From UBA1227 sp045599345 (lineage in GTDB: Bacteria > Bacillota > Clostridia > Oscillospirales > Acutalibacteraceae): 64,000 bases of DNA. Below, piece by piece: positions 58,389-64,000 of the stretch. Both the position numbers and the translations under genes were made by a program. Position 1 is the stretch's first letter. Each line of letters opens with the position of its first letter. The notes below the pieces were generated by a model. That model saw only the letters and a list, made by a program, of their open reading frames with translations. It had not been told where the DNA came from and ran no database searches. Location: positions 62,001 through 126,000 of the forward strand of contig JAZRVV010000012.1 in NCBI GenBank assembly GCA_045599345.1, in the 5' to 3' direction.

Positions 58389-61300
58389 ATGGTAAATGTT
58401 AAACCGACCAATCTCGGCAATACCACAAGAATGAACTTCGCCAAAATCAATGAGGTTATGGAGATGCCAAACCTCATTGAAGTGCAGAAGAATTCTTACC
58501 AGTGGTTCCTCGATGTCGGACTTAAAGAAGTCTTCCGCGACATCTCCGAGATCACTGACTACACTGGAAACTTGGTACTTGAGTTCATCGATTACAAAAT
58601 GGATGAGCATCCAAAGTACACAGTAAAAGAGTGTAAGGAAAGAGACGCAACTTATGCGGCACCTCTTCGCGTTACAGCTAGACTCTGTAACAAGGAGACA
58701 GGTGAGATTAAGGAATCTGACGTTTATATGGGTGACTTCCCTCTTATGACAGAGAGCGGTACATTCGTAATTAACGGTGCAGAGCGCGCTATCGTTTCTC
58801 AGCTCGTACGTTCTCCAGGCGTATATTTTGACATGACTCACGATAAGACAGGTAAGGAGCTCTATACTTCTACCATTATTCCTAACCGTGGTGCATGGCT
58901 CGAATACGAATCAGACCAGAATGATATCTTCTATGTTCGTATCGACAAGAATAGAAAACTTTACATCACAACTTTCATCCGCGCACTTGGCCTTGGTACT
59001 AACCAGGAGATCCTTGATTTCTTTGGCGCTGATGAGAGAATTATGGCTACGCTCGAGCGTGACACAACCAAGAACGTAGAAGAAGCTTTACTCGAAGTTT
59101 ACAAGAAACTTCGTCCAAGTGAGCCACCAACGCTTGAAACAGCTCGTGCTCACCTTGATGGTCTCTTCTTCGACGCTCACCGTTATGACCTCTCTCGCGT
59201 AGGCCGTTATAAGTACAACAAGAAGCTTGCTATTTCACAACGTCTTATTGGTAACAAGCTTGCACAGCCTATCATCAATGAGGCAACAGGTGAACTCCTT
59301 GCTGACGCTGGTGAAATCATCACTGCTGATAAGGCATATGAGATTGAACAGGCTGGCGTTATGCAGGCATACCTTGACGTAGATGGTAAGGAAGTTAAGG
59401 TTGTTTCAAACGGCATGGTTGATGCTCTTCCATACCTCAAGGGTCTCAAGATTACAGAGGATGAACTTGAAGAAATCGCTATCAACGAAAAGGTTCGCTT
59501 TAGCATCCTTATGGAAATCCTTGCAGCAAACAAGAAAAAGAAAGATGTTTTGGAAGCACTTGCAACACGTTGTGATGACCTTATTCCAAAGCACATCATC
59601 ATTGACGATATTTTTGCATCAATTAACTACATGAATGGACTTGCATCTAACATTGGTACAATTGATGATATCGACCACCTTGGCAATCGCCGTATCCGTT
59701 CAGTCGGCGAATTACTCCAGAATCAGTTTAGAATTGGATTTACACGTATGGAGAGAGTTGTACATGAGCGTATGTCTCTCCAGGCTCAGGAACCAGAAAA
59801 AGCAACGCCACAGGCTCTCATTAACATCAGACCTGTAGTGGCTGCAGTTAAGGAATTCTTCGGTTCCTCACCACTTTCACAGTTTATGGACCAGACAAAC
59901 CCTCTTGCTGAGCTTACTCACAAGCGTCGTTTGTCAGCTCTTGGCCCTGGCGGTCTTTCACGTGACCGTGCCGGATTCGAAGTTCGTGACGTTCACTACA
60001 GCCACTATGGCCGTATGTGTCCTATCGAGACTCCAGAAGGTCCTAACATTGGTCTTATCTCTTACCTCGCAACATTTGCTCGTATCAACAAGTACGGCTT
60101 TATCGAGGCTCCTTTCCGCAAGATTGACAAAGAGACAGGACGCGTTCTTGATGAAGTTGTTTATATGACAGCTGATGTTGAGGATAACTACAGAGTAGCA
60201 CAGGCTAACGCACCACTCGATGAGGAAGGTCATTTCATCAACGACAAGGTATCAATCCGTTATCGTGATGGATTTGACGAAGTTGACCCATCAGTACCAG
60301 ATTTCATGGACGTATCTCCAAGAATGCTTGTATCAGTTGCTACAGCAATGATTCCATTCCTTGAGAACGATGACGCAAACCGTGCACTCATGGGTTCAAA
60401 CATGCAGCGTCAGGCTGTTCCTCTTATGAAGACTCAGGCACCATTTGTTGGTACTGGTATGGAGCACAAGGCTGCTGTTGACTCAGGCGTTGTAGTTCTT
60501 GCTAAGCGTGCTGGTAAGGTTATCCACGTTGATGCAGACTCAATTGAAATTGAGACAGACAAGGGCGAGATTGATTCTTATGAGCTTATCAAGTTCATGC
60601 GCTCAAACCAGGGCACATGTGTAAACCAGCGCCCAATCGTTTCCCTTGGTCAAAAGGTAGTAGCAAAAGAAGTTATCGCAGATGGTCCTGCAACATCACA
60701 CGGTGAAATCTCCCTTGGTAAGAATGCCCTTATCGGATTCATGACTTGGGAAGGTTACAACTACGAGGATGCTGTTCTTCTTAACGAAAAGATTGTTCGC
60801 GATGACGTTTATACATCAATCCATATCGAAGAGTACGAACTCGAAGCTCGTGATACAAAGCTTGGACCAGAAGAAATCACTCGTGATATTCCAAACGTAG
60901 GTGACGATGCTCTTGCTGATCTTGATGAAAAGGGTATCATCCGTATCGGTGCTGAGGTTCATTCAGGCGATATCCTTGTTGGTAAGGTAACACCAAAGGG
61001 TGAGACAGAGCTTACAGCAGAGGAACGTCTCCTTCGTGCAATCTTTGGTGAGAAGGCACGTGAAGTACGTGATACATCTCTCCGTGTACCTCATGGTGAG
61101 TATGGTATCGTAGTAAACGTAGAAGAGTTTACAAGAGAGAACTCTGATGAGCTTTCTCCTGGTGTAAACAAGGTTGTACGTTGCTACATCGCTCAGAAGA
61201 GAAAGATTCAGGTCGGCGATAAGATGGCCGGTCGTCATGGTAACAAGGGTGTTGTATCTCGCATCCTTCCACAGGAGGATATGCCATTCCTTCCTGATGG

Positions 61301-62288
61301 TACTCCACTTGACATCGTGCTTAACCCACTCGGTGTTCCATCTCGTATGAACATCGGTCAGGTTCTTGAAGTTAACATCGGTATGGCAGCTCGCCTTAAG
61401 GGCTGGAAGATTATGACACCTGTATTCGATGGTGCTCATGAGGAAGATGTTCAGTACTTCTTGTCAGAGTCAAAGCTCCTCTCAGAGAGCAATGACAAAA
61501 TCAAGGAACTCGTGCTCAAGTATGAGGATATGAATCAAAAGACAGGTTACAACCTTCTTAATCTTATCGAGTTCTTAAAGGCAAACACAAAGACAGAGGA
61601 AGAGCATGCATTTATTGATGCTGCTTACGAATATCGCTTTGGTAAGACAAAGCTTATTGATGGTCGTACAGGTAAGCCATTCGATAACCCAGTTACCGTT
61701 GGTGTTATGTATTACCTCAAGCTTCATCACCTTGTTGATGACAAGATTCACGCACGTTCAACAGGTCCTTACAGCCTTGTTACTCAGCAGCCACTTGGTG
61801 GTAAAGCTCAGTTCGGTGGCCAGCGTTTCGGTGAAATGGAAGTTTGGGCACTTGAGGCTTATGGTGCTGCTTATACTCTTCAGGAAATCTTGACCATCAA
61901 GTCTGACGATATCGTAGGTCGTGTTAAGACATACGAGGCTATTGTTAAGGGACAGAGCGTTCCAAAGTCAGGCGTTCCAGAGTCATTCAAGGTACTTATT
62001 AAGGAACTTCAATCCCTTGGTCTTGATGTTAAGGTTCTTGATAAGGACGATAACGAAATCGACCTCAAGCAGAACTTTGATACTGATGACGTCAACTTCC
62101 GTCTTGTTGAAAACGAGAACTTCAAACCTCAGTATGTAAATGATGCAGAGGGTGCAGAAGGCTTTGCAACAACACTTGACGAGAACGGTGAAGTTATCGA
62201 AGAAACTTTTGATGAAGACGCAGAATTTTCAAACGATTTAGATGACATCGAAGGTCCAACAGACTTTGAGATGGGCATCGAAGAATAA
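58389..62288 (+). CDS. rpoB: DNA-directed RNA polymerase subunit beta
   Basis: 1299 residues. Standard RpoB blocks: GTFVINGAERAIVSQLVRSPG, the rifampicin-region FFGSSPLSQFMDQTNPLAELTHKRRLSALGPGGLSRDRAGFEVRDVHYSHYGRMCPIETPEG (short blocks SQFMDQ, THKRRLSALGPGG), KMAGRHGNKGVVS and the C-terminal MEVWALEAYGAAYTLQE. The tail is acidic. No rpl genes precede it. GGAGTGAA precedes the ATG. Confidence 0.97.
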   Translation: MVNVKPTNLGNTTRMNFAKINEVMEMPNLIEVQKNSYQWFLDVGLKEVFRDISEITDYTGNLVLEFIDYKMDEHPKYTVKECKERDATYAAPLRVTARLCNKETGEIKESDVYMGDFPLMTESGTFVINGAERAIVSQLVRSPGVYFDMTHDKTGKELYTSTIIPNRGAWLEYESDQNDIFYVRIDKNRKLYITTFIRALGLGTNQEILDFFGADERIMATLERDTTKNVEEALLEVYKKLRPSEPPTLETARAHLDGLFFDAHRYDLSRVGRYKYNKKLAISQRLIGNKLAQPIINEATGELLADAGEIITADKAYEIEQAGVMQAYLDVDGKEVKVVSNGMVDALPYLKGLKITEDELEEIAINEKVRFSILMEILAANKKKKDVLEALATRCDDLIPKHIIIDDIFASINYMNGLASNIGTIDDIDHLGNRRIRSVGELLQNQFRIGFTRMERVVHERMSLQAQEPEKATPQALINIRPVVAAVKEFFGSSPLSQFMDQTNPLAELTHKRRLSALGPGGLSRDRAGFEVRDVHYSHYGRMCPIETPEGPNIGLISYLATFARINKYGFIEAPFRKIDKETGRVLDEVVYMTADVEDNYRVAQANAPLDEEGHFINDKVSIRYRDGFDEVDPSVPDFMDVSPRMLVSVATAMIPFLENDDANRALMGSNMQRQAVPLMKTQAPFVGTGMEHKAAVDSGVVVLAKRAGKVIHVDADSIEIETDKGEIDSYELIKFMRSNQGTCVNQRPIVSLGQKVVAKEVIADGPATSHGEISLGKNALIGFMTWEGYNYEDAVLLNEKIVRDDVYTSIHIEEYELEARDTKLGPEEITRDIPNVGDDALADLDEKGIIRIGAEVHSGDILVGKVTPKGETELTAEERLLRAIFGEKAREVRDTSLRVPHGEYGIVVNVEEFTRENSDELSPGVNKVVRCYIAQKRKIQVGDKMAGRHGNKGVVSRILPQEDMPFLPDGTPLDIVLNPLGVPSRMNIGQVLEVNIGMAARLKGWKIMTPVFDGAHEEDVQYFLSESKLLSESNDKIKELVLKYEDMNQKTGYNLLNLIEFLKANTKTEEEHAFIDAAYEYRFGKTKLIDGRTGKPFDNPVTVGVMYYLKLHHLVDDKIHARSTGPYSLVTQQPLGGKAQFGGQRFGEMEVWALEAYGAAYTLQEILTIKSDDIVGRVKTYEAIVKGQSVPKSGVPESFKVLIKELQSLGLDVKVLDKDDNEIDLKQNFDTDDVNFRLVENENFKPQYVNDAEGAEGFATTLDENGEVIEETFDEDAEFSNDLDDIEGPTDFEMGIEE

Positions 62289-62303
62289 GGAGGGGAGCTA
62301 ACA

Positions 62304-64000
62304 TGACAGATATTCAGCCAATTACTACAAATGAAATTGAATTTGAATCTATCAAGATCGGTTTGGCTTCTCCTGATGCTATTAGATCTTGGTCTTATGG
62401 CGAAGTTAAAAAGCCAGAGACAATCAACTATAGAACATTAAAGCCTGAGCGCGATGGTCTTTACTGCGAGCGTATTTTCGGACCTACAAAGGACTGGGAA
62501 TGCTACTGCGGTAAGTACAAGAGAATCCGCTATAAGGGCAAAGTGTGCGAACGCTGCGGCGTTGAGATTACAAAGGCTAAGGTTCGTCGTGAGCGTATGG
62601 GTCACGTTGAACTTGCTGCTCCTGTATCACACATTTGGTATTTCAAGGGTATTCCATCTCGTATGGGTCTTATGCTTGATATATCTCCAAGAAACCTTGA
62701 AAAGGTACTTTATTTCGCACTCTACATCGTAACTGATCCAGGTGCTACTCCACTCAAGAAGTATCAGGTACTCTCAGAGAAAGAGTACGAAGATATGCAT
62801 GAGAAGTATGAGGACGAGTTTGAAGCAGGAATGGGCGCAGAAGCTATCAAGAAGCTTCTTGCTGAAATTGATGTTCCAGCACTTGCTGAGCAGCTCCGTG
62901 AAGAACTTAAGAATGCGAGTGGACAGAAAAAGGCAAAGCTTTTAAAGCGTCTTGAAGTTGTTGATGCTTTCAACAATTCAAATAACAAACCAGAGTGGAT
63001 GATTCTCGATGTTATTCCTGTAATCCCACCTGATATCCGTCCTATGGTTCAGCTTGATGGTGGTCGTTTTGCTACATCAGACCTCAACGACCTCTATCGT
63101 CGAGTAATCAACCGTAACAACCGTCTTAAGAGACTCCTTGAGCTCGGTGCTCCTGATATCATCATCCGCAACGAGAAGAGAATGCTTCAAGAAGCAGTAG
63201 ATGCTCTTATTGATAACGGTCGTCGTGGACGCCCAGTTACTGGTCCAAACAACAGACCTCTTAAGTCACTCTCTGATATGCTCAAGGGTAAGCAGGGACG
63301 TTTCCGTCAGAACCTCCTTGGTAAGCGTGTTGACTACTCAGGACGTTCTGTTATCGTTGTAGGTCCAGAGCTCAAGATGTATCAGTGCGGTCTTCCAAAG
63401 GAGATGGCACTTGAGCTCTTTAAGCCATTCGTTATGAAGCGTCTTGTTGAGACTGGCGTTGCTGGTAACATCAAGTCTGCTCGTAAGATGGTAGAGCGCT
63501 CTAAGGACGAAGTTTGGGATGCACTTGAAGTTGTAATCAAGGATCACCCAGTAATGCTTAACCGTGCTCCTACACTTCACAGACTTGGTATTCAGGCATT
63601 TGAGCCTGTACTTGTTGATGGACGTGCTATTAAACTTCATCCACTTGCTTGTACAGCTTTCAACGCCGACTTCGACGGTGACCAGATGGCTGTTCACGTA
63701 CCTCTTTCTGCTGAGGCTCAGGCAGAGGCTAGATTCTTGATGCTTGCAGCAAACAACTTGCTCAAGCCATCAGATGGACGCCCTGTTACTGTTCCTACAC
63801 AGGACATGGTACTTGGTTCATACTACTTGACACTCGACAAGGATGGCGAGCCAGGTGAAGGCAAGGTATTCCGTGACGTTAACGAGGCTCAGATGGCCTT
63901 TGACGAGGGCGATATCACACTTCACTCAAAAATCAAGATTCGTATGCAGAAGGAAATTGACGGCAAAGTCGTTTCAGGCCTTATTGATACAACTCTTGGT
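62304..64000 (+). CDS. rpoC: DNA-directed RNA polymerase subunit beta' (5' part; continues past window)
   Basis: About 565 N-terminal residues are visible. Zinc-binding CYCGKYK...CERCGVEI near residue 70, GRRGRPVTG and SGRSVIVVG, and the catalytic NADFDGDQM. ATG 62304 follows GGAGGGG, 15 nt after rpoB. The reading frame is open to the window edge. Confidence 0.97.

Overview
The base composition, AT-rich class-I promoters, strong GGAGG ribosome-binding sites and gene content point to a low-to-mid GC Gram-positive anaerobe of the class Clostridia, most likely the Ruminococcaceae/Oscillospiraceae. Pointers are the rimP-nusA-ylxR-ylxQ-infB-rbfA operon, yceD-rpmF, a type-3 (short, archaeal-like) ProRS, a GTP-type PEP carboxykinase, Thr/Glu-rich 'TTTTE' linkers on surface proteins, and MBOAT/DHHW/DUF4358 and GH25 surface genes. 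The lineage is inferred; no 16S gene is present. The window is chromosomal, nearly all coding, and holds no prophage, integron or CRISPR. The only trace of mobility is a set of short repeats near 51.9-52.1 kb.

Layout. 0-10 kb: a truncated GT2 glycosyltransferase on the minus strand, PEP carboxykinase, a short-chain dehydrogenase, acyl carrier protein, ProRS, then a Bce-type peptide-sensing and detoxification module (response regulator, histidine kinase, ABC ATPase, FtsX-like permease). 10-24 kb: a translation/RNA operon (rimP, nusA, ylxR/rnpM, ylxQ, infB, rbfA, nrnA, truB, ribF), followed by rpsO and pnp, each with a structured leader, then a radical-SAM/DUF2344 pair. 24-31.5 kb: small membrane proteins, trmB, a glutamine-rich lipoprotein, a glycine riboswitch controlling an AGCS symporter, and a Wzm/Wzt-like polysaccharide exporter with a nucleotidyltransferase. 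31.5-38.2 kb: a five-gene minus-strand cell-surface operon (SGNH hydrolase, DUF4358 lipoprotein, MBOAT acyltransferase, DHHW protein, class-D-like sortase), divergent from a GH25 lysozyme. The two appear to share one -35 hexamer.

38.2-50.9 kb: rpsT, a MacB-type ATPase with no permease coupled to a WXG100-like protein, a GH13 glucosidase, a GDPD phosphodiesterase, rpmB, tRNA-Gln(CTG), recA-recX, pgi, yceD-rpmF, a PDZ/radical-SAM protein, der and a TetR regulator. 50.9-58 kb: membrane proteins of unknown role, an IS-relic-like repeat patch, an SPFH/ribbon-helix-helix/ABC/DUF1648 operon, a YfcE phosphodiesterase, a macrodomain protein and ndk. 58.4 kb to the end: rpoB and the start of rpoC, behind their own strong promoter and not linked to rplJL.

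How it fits together. Housekeeping information genes alternate with envelope modules. The most interesting parts are the surface acylation/sortase cluster with its shared promoter, the WXG100-like/ABC pair, the SPFH-RHH-ABC operon with a double palindromic operator, and a series of structured leaders (nusA operon, rpsO, pnp, glycine riboswitch, and an unexplained two-hairpin element near 27.0 kb).
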